Shown piece after piece: positions 36,207 through 44,175 of a stretch of 64,000 nucleotides of DNA (positions are counted from its first letter, which is position 1; each line of letters opens with the position of its first letter). The DNA is from JAYQKL01 sp049889415 (lineage in GTDB: Bacteria; Pseudomonadota; Alphaproteobacteria; RS24). Where the stretch lies: the NCBI GenBank assembly GCA_049889415.1, contig JBMHDL010000003.1, positions 492,229-556,228 on the forward strand, given 5' to 3'. Made by a program: the position numbers and the translations under genes. The notes beneath the pieces were generated by a model. It made no database searches and was not told where the DNA came from. It saw only the letters and a program-made list of their open reading frames with translations.

Positions 36207-36637
36207 CCGCGCAGGCCATTATAGGAAAACGCGGCTTTTTTCGCCTTGTTCCAGTACCGGAAAAAACGCCGCAAATCGCTGATTTCCTCACCGTTGATAA
36301 AAGCCTCATCGCGGACGACCGTGATATCACACGCCGTAGCCATGGCGTCATGACGCTGTTTCAATGCGGGATTGACAGAATAAGGAACCAAAACCCTGTC
36401 AGGTGTATATTGCGCCAGAAGGCGCGGAAACAAATCATCAAAGGTTCCGGCGTAAATATCCGCATCCATGGCGCACAACGTCTCATAAATGAAGACTTGC
36501 CGTTTGAGACCGCAGTGATTGGCGGTAAAATAGTCTGGATCCCAGATGAAAACGCATGGCGTCTGCGCAACCGTACCGGAAAAAACCGGATGCGTGCGGC
36601 GCAGGGCATCTTCATGCAAAATAATCAAATCGTTCAT
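36203..36637 (-). CDS. Small alpha/beta protein resembling a stand-alone photolyase antenna domain
   Basis: A 144-residue protein that reads like the photolyase N-terminal alpha/beta domain: ILHEDALRRTHPVF where photolyases have xRxDLRxxDHxAL, CVFIWDPDYF where they have the LYILDP strand, a helix KRQVFIYETL, and a C-terminal SDLRRFFRYWNKAKKAAF resembling the end of that domain. It has no FAD-binding half. The ATG overlaps the stop of the FAD-domain gene (ATGA), and GGAGG lies four bases before it, so it is made together with that protein. I infer the two form one enzyme in trans. The antenna assignment is by eye and needs a structure search. Confidence 0.6.
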   Translation of the reverse strand: MNDLIILHEDALRRTHPVFSGTVAQTPCVFIWDPDYFTANHCGLKRQVFIYETLCAMDADIYAGTFDDLFPRLLAQYTPDRVLVPYSVNPALKQRHDAMATACDITVVRDEAFINGEEISDLRRFFRYWNKAKKAAFSYNGLRG

Positions 36638-37437
36638 GACGCCTCCATAAATGGAAACAGTTTTTCCGCCAAAGCGTCATATGAAGCCGCCAACGGCAAG
36701 TTATGCTTGGGCTCCGTATTGATGTCGTCACCGCTGAATTTAGCAACATTTTCAAGATTGAAAAAATAGGGTTTATTGCTGAACGTGCTGGCGACCCATT
36801 GCCAGGACAGATTGTTGCTAGCCGGATCCGCATCCACAAGATGGGTCAAAAACCATTCTGCCCCGGCCTGCCACTTGATGCGACGCCAGTGCACAATATA
36901 AGCCGCCAGATACATGCGGGCATGATTGTGCAAATAGCCGGTCTCCAGCAAGGTTTGAATGAACTGGTCAAGGCAGGCCACACCCGTACGGGCTTCAGCT
37001 ATGTCCTGTGGCAGCTCATCAGCATAATCCTCGGGGTGGAAGCCGGTTTTGTAAGGCTCAATATCATTCCACAGGCAACCCGCATCGGCATCATAAATAC
37101 GCTGCCAGAAATCCCGCCAGCCCAATTCCTGAATGAATTTTTCAATCTGCTTGGCGGGCGCACCACTGTCCAGGGCAAGGTTGCGCACCTCATTCAGGGT
37201 AACAAGGCCATGGCGAATATAGGGAGACAGCCGGGTGACCCTGCCGTCAAGATGGTTACGGGTCTGGCCATAGGCTACGGCATCTACTTCAGACAGGCGG
37301 TTTTGGGCTGCAGTTCGTCCGCCCTGCACCAGCAGCTCGGGCAGCAAGCGCGAATCGTCATGCTCCGCAAGTGCCGCCACATGCTCAATCAAATCTCTGC
37401 GAGAGGAAAAATTTGTGGGCTGGGGTGTCAGTTTCAT
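36634..37437 (-). CDS. Stand-alone FAD-binding domain of a photolyase/cryptochrome
   Basis: A 267-residue protein containing only the helical FAD-binding domain: VTRLSPYIRHGLVTLNEVRN, FIQELGWRDFWQRIY, GVACLDQFIQTLLETGYLHNHARMYLAAYI and LVDADPASNNLSWQWVASTF, which correspond to the classical TSRLSPYL, WREF, MR-LxxTGWMHNRxRM and DGDxxxNNGGWQW blocks. No N-terminal antenna domain precedes it: GGAGG immediately upstream of the chosen ATG (MKLTPQPTNF) fixes the start. The missing half seems to be the next gene. It lies 50 bases downstream of idi2, so it is likely on the retinal operon transcript. Confidence 0.85.
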   Translation of the reverse strand: MKLTPQPTNFSSRRDLIEHVAALAEHDDSRLLPELLVQGGRTAAQNRLSEVDAVAYGQTRNHLDGRVTRLSPYIRHGLVTLNEVRNLALDSGAPAKQIEKFIQELGWRDFWQRIYDADAGCLWNDIEPYKTGFHPEDYADELPQDIAEARTGVACLDQFIQTLLETGYLHNHARMYLAAYIVHWRRIKWQAGAEWFLTHLVDADPASNNLSWQWVASTFSNKPYFFNLENVAKFSGDDINTEPKHNLPLAASYDALAEKLFPFMEAS

Positions 37438-37487
37438 GTCGGCCTCCTGCACACGAGATAGGCCGAAAACAGGAGGAGGCAATCCGT

Positions 37488-38528
37488 TCAGACGACTGAA
37501 CCGTCAATTTGCGGAATTGCCTGAACGCCCGACACACCTGTCAGGAACATGGCCAGCCGCATCTGTGTCCGCCACTGTTCAATGAGCGCATCAAAACCCG
37601 TCACTGCATCATTTTCCGATTTGTCCATGACCGCATGCAGGAACGGGCTGGCTGCGGCGGTCATGTCAGCACCGAGCCACAGGGCGCGCACAATATCCAG
37701 ACCATGGCGGATACCTCCGGAAGCGATCAGGGTCATCCCTTTGAGACGCCCCCGTGAGGCATGGGCCTGTTGAATGGCTTCCAATGTCGGGATTCCCCAT
37801 TCCAAGAACGGATCATAGGTTCCGGCCATATCTCCCGGGAGCCGCTTTTGTTCAATCCGCGTCCAGTTGGTGCCGCCGTGACCAGCCACATCCACATATT
37901 TGACGCCAACGCCATGAAGCTGCTCAATGACCCGACGTGATAAACCTGCACCGACCTCCTTGACCATGACCGGACAGGGCAGAACCTCAACCGCTTCGGC
38001 GATGGCCGACAAGACCCCGCGCCAGTCACTACCACCCTCAGGCTGCACCGCCTCCTGCAAAGGATTGAGATGCACCGCCAGCGCATCGGCCTGCAGGCTG
38101 TCAACAGCCCGGCGCGCCAAGTCAATGCCATCAATATCGGCCAGCTGCAAGCCGCCAAGATTAGAGATCAGGAGAGCATCTCCGGCATGCTCACGCAAAT
38201 CCGAAACCGCCCCTTTTTCCAGCGCAGCCCGCTGAGACCCGACAGCCAATGGAATTTGGTGTTTTGCAGCCAATTGAGCCAACAACCGGTTGACCGCGTC
38301 CCCCTTCTCACTGCCGCCGGTCATGGCTCCGATCATCAAGGGCAGGCTAATGTCACGCCCCATGAAAACGGTTTTGGTGCTGACCTGCGCCAAAGCCTGC
38401 TCAGGCAAGGCATTATGGATCAAACGCACCCGGTCCAGACCGGTCGGTGTGACGGACTGGCTGTCCGCTTCCAGAGCAAGCCGCAAATGCCCGTCTTTTC
38501 TGTTTTGAATTTCCGAAAAACCGTTCAT
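37488..38528 (-). CDS. fni: Isopentenyl-diphosphate delta-isomerase, type II (FMN-dependent)
   Basis: Converts isopentenyl to dimethylallyl diphosphate, supplying primer for CrtE. The 346-residue FMN barrel has the family blocks PLMIGAMTGGSEKGDAVNR, IPLAVGSQRAALEK, VMVKEVGAGLSRRVIEQL, VDVAGHGGTNWTRIE and IASGGIRHGLDIVRAL. The ATG overlaps the blh stop (ATGA). Type II rather than type I Idi is frequent in proteorhodopsin-type retinal operons. Confidence 0.95.
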   Translation of the reverse strand: MNGFSEIQNRKDGHLRLALEADSQSVTPTGLDRVRLIHNALPEQALAQVSTKTVFMGRDISLPLMIGAMTGGSEKGDAVNRLLAQLAAKHQIPLAVGSQRAALEKGAVSDLREHAGDALLISNLGGLQLADIDGIDLARRAVDSLQADALAVHLNPLQEAVQPEGGSDWRGVLSAIAEAVEVLPCPVMVKEVGAGLSRRVIEQLHGVGVKYVDVAGHGGTNWTRIEQKRLPGDMAGTYDPFLEWGIPTLEAIQQAHASRGRLKGMTLIASGGIRHGLDIVRALWLGADMTAAASPFLHAVMDKSENDAVTGFDALIEQWRTQMRLAMFLTGVSGVQAIPQIDGSVV

Positions 38529-39349
38529 GACACCTTATTCCGTTTCGGCTGCAGGAGCGGTAACCCGTCCACCAGCACCATGTGGGGGACGGTCAGAGCC
38601 GCCAGCCCGATAAATACACTCCTGACCAGATTATTGGTATAATCCAAATCCGGCAGCATCTGCGCCGCCACCAAAATCGCCGTGATGACGAAAGCACTCA
38701 AAGTGATGATTTGGATGATGTCGCCAACAGATTTGTCGACTCCACCGAAATCCCGGAACAGCCGCCTGAAATGACGCGGCGAATGCACCAGACAGAAATA
38801 GACTGCAAATCCCCACAATGGCGGCAACAGGTAAAAACACATCGCCAATCCCGCAATTTCCAACAGGGGCAGCGCATAGGCAACACGCCTCACAGGATAA
38901 ACAATCAGGTAAAACAGGCCCGCCCCAGCCCACAAAAACCCCAGAGCGGTCAAAAAGTGCTCAACCCAATATACATTTGAACCGCCCAGAACACTAAAGA
39001 CATAGGAAACGGTTTCGACATGAAAAGCCGGTATCAAAAAAATAACGGCACCACCATGCAGCAATGCCCGCAACAACGGATTAGGGTAACCGGGATATGC
39101 ACGCGCATCACCAAGCCCAAAATGCGTCACTGACAAAGCCAGAAATACGCCCAGCCCGAGGCTTGGAAAACTCAGCCAGGCATAAATAACCGCTGCGGCC
39201 GTGGCCAAATAAACCCCATAGAAAAACATTCTGTCCTGCGGTGACGCGACCAGTTTAGCCCGCGCCGCAAACACCCCATCCGCAGCACCATGCGGCACCC
39301 CCAAAAATATGATCGCCAGCAAAGGATAGAATGCCGCCTCCATGATCAT
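38525..39349 (-). CDS. blh: Brp/Blh-family beta-carotene 15,15'-dioxygenase
   Basis: Membrane iron enzyme that cleaves beta-carotene to two retinals, the chromophore of microbial rhodopsins. The 274-residue protein has seven or eight hydrophobic segments and the conserved histidines His20 (VPHGAADG), His75 (THFGLGDARAY), His188 and His192 (CLVHSPRHF) and His255 (VPHMVLVD); the first four are at the positions reported as iron ligands in characterised Blh proteins (from memory). The start overlaps the crtY stop. A second ATG two codons inside is a possible alternative start. Presence implies that the cell makes retinal. Confidence 0.93.
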   Translation of the reverse strand: MIMEAAFYPLLAIIFLGVPHGAADGVFAARAKLVASPQDRMFFYGVYLATAAAVIYAWLSFPSLGLGVFLALSVTHFGLGDARAYPGYPNPLLRALLHGGAVIFLIPAFHVETVSYVFSVLGGSNVYWVEHFLTALGFLWAGAGLFYLIVYPVRRVAYALPLLEIAGLAMCFYLLPPLWGFAVYFCLVHSPRHFRRLFRDFGGVDKSVGDIIQIITLSAFVITAILVAAQMLPDLDYTNNLVRSVFIGLAALTVPHMVLVDGLPLLQPKRNKVS

Positions 39350-40491
39350 CCCAGCGCCTTTTGCAAAAAGGGCAGTTTAGGAACGGCGCCGATCAGCTTC
39401 AATCTGGTCCTCCAGGGGGCATGTCCGCGCATAAATCCTGCAAACTGATCCCCCTCAAGTTTTTTACCCATTGCATAGAAAATGCCCGGTGCGGCTTTTG
39501 GGCAGTCATTCAACACCCGCAAAAATACATCATCCATCCAGCGTTCCGTCATATCGGCAGCCGCAGGGACAACCGGTTGAGACAGGCGACCGCGCATGGA
39601 TGCAACCAGCCGGTCAATCTGGCCGAGTGTCTGGGCAAAAGCATATCCGCTTGACGCCCGCAAAGCGCCGCCGCCCATACCCACCCCAATTGCCGTATTC
39701 CGCCAGTTGGCTGTCAATTTCGACATTGGGATAATACCCCGCTCTGTTGAGCGGACTTTATAGTCAGCGTCAAACCGCTTGGCGAGATAGTCACTGAGCT
39801 GACCTTCATACCAGTTTTCCACCAATGGCCGGTTGGACAACACGGTTGACTCAACCAGAGCTTCAGTCGGGGAAAACGGCAAAAGATACATAAAATGTAT
39901 CCCCTGATCCTGCGAGACGCGAAAATCCATCAAGCGGATGCTCGTGGCGTCAAAACACGGCTCCTCAAAAGAAACCTGCCAGCCAAGGAAATGCTGCAAT
40001 AAGGGCTGTTCAAAAAGCGGTGTTGAAGGTTTACCCGGTGTTGTATTGAAAACCGCATCAAAGGTCAGATTCAGGCCATTGCTGAGAAACAGCTTTCTTT
40101 GCTCCTCCTCCGCAACAACCTCCAGAACCTTTGTCACCTGGAACATGACATTCTGGCGCAACTTCAAATCACGTAACAGAGCTGTCTCATAATCCTTGGA
40201 CCGCAAAGCCCGATAGACATATTTTCGACCCTGCAGAACAGCCGTTCCGCTTTTGTGATTGATCTCCCATTTGGACCAGCTTCCGCCGGACAACTTTCGG
40301 GCCATATCCAGATACGTTTCACCCTTGTCCCAAAACCCCCAAATATGGTTCTGGCGATCAAAAGCCGGGTCAAACAGCGTGACGGTGCAATCCTGATCTT
40401 CACTCAGGCGATGAGCCAGTGTGAGTCCCCCGGCCCCGGCGCCGATAATGGCATAATTGAAAGTCTTCTTATGCGCGTGTTTGTGAAGCAT
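39346..40491 (-). CDS. crtY: Lycopene beta-cyclase, CrtY type
   Basis: Cyclises both ends of lycopene to make beta-carotene. The 381-residue flavoprotein opens with YAIIGAGAGGLTLAHRLSE, has the family FDPAFDRQNHIWGFWDKGE block, and a second dinucleotide-binding region ending in GVGMGGGALRASSGYAFA. A longer frame begins eight codons upstream, but GAGGG sits eight bases before the ATG chosen (MLHKHAHKK). It overlaps the 3' end of crtB by 23 bases. Confidence 0.94.
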   Translation of the reverse strand: MLHKHAHKKTFNYAIIGAGAGGLTLAHRLSEDQDCTVTLFDPAFDRQNHIWGFWDKGETYLDMARKLSGGSWSKWEINHKSGTAVLQGRKYVYRALRSKDYETALLRDLKLRQNVMFQVTKVLEVVAEEEQRKLFLSNGLNLTFDAVFNTTPGKPSTPLFEQPLLQHFLGWQVSFEEPCFDATSIRLMDFRVSQDQGIHFMYLLPFSPTEALVESTVLSNRPLVENWYEGQLSDYLAKRFDADYKVRSTERGIIPMSKLTANWRNTAIGVGMGGGALRASSGYAFAQTLGQIDRLVASMRGRLSQPVVPAAADMTERWMDDVFLRVLNDCPKAAPGIFYAMGKKLEGDQFAGFMRGHAPWRTRLKLIGAVPKLPFLQKALG

Positions 40492-41422
40492 ACGGCAAAC
40501 CCTCAAGATCGGCATGAAGAGATGAGTTGTGACTTATGGTTCCGGCAAACCGGTTTTTAAAGTAACCTAGGCTGTCAATGCTGCGCAGCACTTTTTCCGT
40601 CGGGCTAACGACAACTCTCCCGTCCCAGAACCTGAAGCCGTTACGACGGATTTTTTCGCCTATTTCCCGATAGGCTTGCCCCGCTACGCCAATGGCGAGC
40701 TGCGCCCGGGGCGAGAGACAGCCCAGCCCCTGAAACCCGGACTCATAATAAAGGTCGGCCATGTCCAGAACCTCCTCAACGGCGGTTTGAACCAGAAGCC
40801 GGTCATCCGTTTCACCTGCATTGCCCGCCATGCGGATCTGGATGGGACGCATATCCATGCACCAGCGGGCCGGCAGATACCGACGGTCCATTTCAGCGTC
40901 AGTCAGAACATCACGGGCTATATTGGTCAACTGCATGGCAATGCCGAGGTCAATCGCGAAGGGCTTGGCATCCGGATCTTCGCAGTCCAGAACATCACAC
41001 ATCATCAATCCCACCGTGCCGGCCACCTTATAGGCATAGCGCAGCAGATCGCGGCGGCTGTCCAGCAGAACAATCGACTGGTCCTCAATCAAACCGTCCA
41101 GCAGGGCATCCAGAACAGCAAAATCAATGCCCATGGTTTCGGCAAAACCGATGAATTCACTCACAATGGGGTCCGTTACCGGCATTTTCTGCGCCAGCAT
41201 ATTGCGGATATGGGTCAATGCCTCAGCCCCGCCGCCGACATCCCCGTCAGCTATGTCGTCAAGATAGCGGCAAAAAGCGTATAAGCGCGCAGCCCGCGTC
41301 CCGTGATTTTGTCCGAGAAATCTGCGTGCCCAGTTGAAGGTCTTGCCGTGTTTGGCCAATATGGCCGTGGCGGAGCCTTGCGCCCAAAACTGCTCAGTGG
41401 ACATCTGCTGCGCCCGCACCAT
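40469..41422 (-). CDS. crtB: Phytoene synthase
   Basis: Condenses two geranylgeranyl diphosphates to phytoene. The 317-residue protein carries both Asp-rich motifs of the squalene/phytoene synthase fold: YCRYLDDIADGD and LTNIARDVLTDAEMDRRYLP, plus FQGLGCLSPRAQLAIG near the end. A GTG two codons upstream overlaps the crtI stop (GTGA) and could be the start instead; I chose the ATG because AGGGG lies five bases before it. Fourth step of the operon. Confidence 0.94.
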   Translation of the reverse strand: MVRAQQMSTEQFWAQGSATAILAKHGKTFNWARRFLGQNHGTRAARLYAFCRYLDDIADGDVGGGAEALTHIRNMLAQKMPVTDPIVSEFIGFAETMGIDFAVLDALLDGLIEDQSIVLLDSRRDLLRYAYKVAGTVGLMMCDVLDCEDPDAKPFAIDLGIAMQLTNIARDVLTDAEMDRRYLPARWCMDMRPIQIRMAGNAGETDDRLLVQTAVEEVLDMADLYYESGFQGLGCLSPRAQLAIGVAGQAYREIGEKIRRNGFRFWDGRVVVSPTEKVLRSIDSLGYFKNRFAGTISHNSSLHADLEGLPYASQTRA

Positions 41423-41424
41423 AC

Positions 41425-42981
41425 TCACCCCTGCACCTGTAAAGCCGGAAAACCTTCCCGCTTGAGCAGATTTTCAAGAACTTTTGCAGAGGTCAAAACG
41501 CCAGGCATCCCGGCTCCGGGATGGGTGCCGGCACCGACGAAAAACAGATTTGTGACATGGGGATCACGGTTTTTATACCGGAACCATGCCGACTGACGGA
41601 ACAGCGGCGAAATTGAAAACCCGGCTCCGTGTTTCGATCGGTACTGATTTCGGAAATCGGTCGGATCCATCCAGAAATCCGAGCAGATGGTACTTTCCAA
41701 GTCAGGAAGAATTGTCTTGGACAGGGCGGCGACAATCCTGTCCCGCAGATTTTCACCTTCCGTTTCCCAATCAATCTTGCCCTGTAAATTTGGCACAGGG
41801 CACAAAACATAAAAACTGTCACAGCCTTCCGGGGCGAAACTTGGATCCGTGGCGGTCGGGCGGTGCAGGTAAAGGGAGAAATCTTCGGTGAGAATTTTAC
41901 GGTCAAAAATATCTTGGAGATGTTCCTGATATCTTTCCCCAAGCCAGATGGTATGATGGGCAACATCCGGATACTGCCGCTTGGTGCCAAAATACAGAAC
42001 ATACAGCCCCATGGAATACTGCGTCAGAGAGTCAGGCATGGGGCGTCCCGGCATCGCCAATCTGCTGCGGCCAGGCAACATTTCTTCATAGACGGTCGGC
42101 GGATCTGCATTGCATACCACCATGTCAGCCGCGAACTCCCTCCCATCTGTCAATCGGACGCCATGGGTACGACGACCCGTGACATGGATTTCCTCCACAT
42201 CCGCGCCTTTTTCAACCGATATACCCTGGCGGACCATAAGCTCCTCTAGCGCAGTGACCAGCGCACCGGTGCCGCCCATGCAAAAAAACACGCCCCATTT
42301 GCGCTCAAGATAATGGATGAGGGCATAAATGCTTGTCGTGTCATAAGGGTTACCGCCGACGAGCAGGGGCTGGATGGTCAAGGCACGGTGCAGCATCTCA
42401 TCCTTGATGTGGCGTCCAACAAATTGCGCAACGGAACGGTCGCTGCGCAGGCGCAGCAAAGCGGGTGCCTGCTTCATCATGGATGAAAAGCTCTGAAACG
42501 GCTCATCTGCCAGCTCTTCAAACCCGATATCGAATATCGCCTTTGAATCGGCCAGTAGATCATCATATCGCTCTGCATCCCCAGGGTTGAATTCGGCCAT
42601 GGCCCGTTTGAAGGCGGCCATGTCCTCGCCATAATCAAATTCCCGGCCATCCGGAAAATAAAACCTGTACCATGGGTCAACGGAAACAAATTCTGCGTGG
42701 TCTTCGAGTTTTTCACCGAACAACGCGAACAGCTCCTCAAACAGGAACGGTGCCGTAATGACCGTGGGGCCGGCATCATGACGAAAGCCGTCACGTTCAA
42801 AAACCTGCGCCCGTCCGCCAAGACAGTCCAGCCGCTCAAGCAGGGTTACCTCGCAGCCCATGGCGCGCAACCTCAAGGCAGAAGCAATGCCGCCAAAACC
42901 TGAGCCGATGACGATGGCCTGACGACCCCTGCCTGACAGCGCTTCGGATCCGGTGAAATTATCCCCGTCCATATGCTTCAT
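41425..42981 (-). CDS. crtI: Phytoene desaturase, CrtI type
   Basis: Introduces four double bonds into phytoene to give lycopene. The 518-residue flavoprotein has the N-terminal FAD motif (VIGSGFGGIASALRLRAMG), LLERLDCLGGRAQVFERDGFRHDAGPTVIT, and the C-terminal FFVGAGTHPGAGMPGVLTSAKV signature of bacterial CrtI enzymes. The ATG overlaps the crtE stop (ATGA), so the two are coupled. Confidence 0.96.
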   Translation of the reverse strand: MKHMDGDNFTGSEALSGRGRQAIVIGSGFGGIASALRLRAMGCEVTLLERLDCLGGRAQVFERDGFRHDAGPTVITAPFLFEELFALFGEKLEDHAEFVSVDPWYRFYFPDGREFDYGEDMAAFKRAMAEFNPGDAERYDDLLADSKAIFDIGFEELADEPFQSFSSMMKQAPALLRLRSDRSVAQFVGRHIKDEMLHRALTIQPLLVGGNPYDTTSIYALIHYLERKWGVFFCMGGTGALVTALEELMVRQGISVEKGADVEEIHVTGRRTHGVRLTDGREFAADMVVCNADPPTVYEEMLPGRSRLAMPGRPMPDSLTQYSMGLYVLYFGTKRQYPDVAHHTIWLGERYQEHLQDIFDRKILTEDFSLYLHRPTATDPSFAPEGCDSFYVLCPVPNLQGKIDWETEGENLRDRIVAALSKTILPDLESTICSDFWMDPTDFRNQYRSKHGAGFSISPLFRQSAWFRYKNRDPHVTNLFFVGAGTHPGAGMPGVLTSAKVLENLLKREGFPALQVQG

Positions 42982-44027
42982 GAAAGAACCCTGACAGTAC
43001 GTTGTGCGTCAGCGACCTGCGCGGTGGCCTGCATGCAGGAGTCAGCAAGAAAAAACATCAAGGGCGACAGGACTGAAACAAGCTCGGGGGAAATATCATT
43101 CAAAGCCGTGTCGACATAATCCAGACATTTTTCAATTTCACAGGCGGCGGCATTCAAGGCGTTTGAGGCATTGATTTCCTGCAGCCACAGATCAAGATTG
43201 TGGACATGGCCGGAGGCCAGCCAATTGTCAAAAGCCTCAAGATTTCCATTTTTGAGGGTTTCACGAAACTGGACAATAACGGCATTGGGCGCACGCCGTT
43301 TCAAATCACCGACTGCGTGCTGAGCCCCGTCAGTGCCCAAAATGTTTCGTATGTCATCAGAAATCTGATAGGCCAGACCCAGGCTGGACAGCACCTCGGA
43401 TATTGCGTCCGTATTGGTATCGCCGCCGGCCATCAGGATGGCCCCTTCAACGGGCGCAATAATGAGCGGTGAGGTCTTGCCGTAAACGACCCTTTTATAA
43501 CCGTCCCAATCGGGGTATTTCGTAGCAACAAATTCAAGCGCCTGACCCGAGGATAAAACGCTCATATGTTGCGCCAGACTGGTCACCAATTTCATTGACT
43601 GCATATGGTTGCTTTGCGCCGCCTCTGCAGCCAACTCGAAACTTTTGGCGACCAGCCAGTCGCCGAAGCAGATTGCCTGCTGGTCACCGAACAGCTTCCA
43701 GACAGTCATCCGATTGCGACGGATCTCGTCACCGTCACACAAATCATCATGTACCAAAGATGCATTATGCAGCATTTCGACCGACATGGCCCATCGCAGG
43801 GCAGCGATATCATCAACCTTCAGCGCTTCGGCACACGCCATGGCGGTCATGCCGCGCAAAAGTTTACCTGGATCTGAAAAATGATGTGCTGCAACATCAT
43901 GCAGCGGATGTGATGTGTCGGGAAGCAGGGCTTCCAAATACTCTTTCAAACGCGTTTGATGTTGCCCGAAAGTGTCCGGCAACACCACCTTGTTCTTGAG
44001 TTGACCACGCGAACGCAAACTCAACAT
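42978..44027 (-). CDS. crtE: Geranylgeranyl diphosphate synthase family protein
   Basis: First enzyme of the carotenoid branch, extending prenyl diphosphates. The 349-residue protein has the first aspartate-rich motif DDLCD (94-98) followed by two arginines (103-104), but the second motif is DDIRN (224-228): its third aspartate is asparagine, unlike the DDxxD of most prenyl synthases. GGGAGG five bases before the ATG fits a strong first gene of the operon; an AT-rich stretch of about 80 bases between it and the upstream terminator probably holds the operon promoter, but I see no clear -35/-10 pair. Role in C20 synthesis comes from its place before crtI-crtB. Confidence 0.85.
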   Translation of the reverse strand: MLSLRSRGQLKNKVVLPDTFGQHQTRLKEYLEALLPDTSHPLHDVAAHHFSDPGKLLRGMTAMACAEALKVDDIAALRWAMSVEMLHNASLVHDDLCDGDEIRRNRMTVWKLFGDQQAICFGDWLVAKSFELAAEAAQSNHMQSMKLVTSLAQHMSVLSSGQALEFVATKYPDWDGYKRVVYGKTSPLIIAPVEGAILMAGGDTNTDAISEVLSSLGLAYQISDDIRNILGTDGAQHAVGDLKRRAPNAVIVQFRETLKNGNLEAFDNWLASGHVHNLDLWLQEINASNALNAAACEIEKCLDYVDTALNDISPELVSVLSPLMFFLADSCMQATAQVADAQRTVRVLS

Positions 44028-44106
44028 TACTGCCTCCCAAAATACTCTTTTTATTGTTAATTAAAAAACTAGGGTAAAATCAGAGGAAATCAAAGAATTC
44101 AGACAA

Positions 44107-44163
44107 AAAAATCAAAAATAAAGGCCCGGCAAGAAGGCACTTTGGAACGCGCCTTCTGCCGGG
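44107..44163 (-). terminator. Rho-independent terminator of the thiolase gene
   Basis: On the minus strand CCCGGCAGAAGGC (44163-44151) pairs with GCCTTCTTGCCGGG (44138-44125) with one bulge, and is followed by a T-rich tract (44120-44107). It stands 12 bases after the thiolase stop codon and insulates the crt operon from upstream transcription. Confidence 0.88.
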
Positions 44164-44175
44164 ACTTAGGACGGG

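Noticed and set aside
36203..37437. A single photolyase gene broken by a sequencing frameshift
   Set aside because: The FAD domain comes before the alpha/beta domain, the reverse of the normal protein, and each half has its own ribosome-binding site, so a frameshift cannot restore a normal photolyase.
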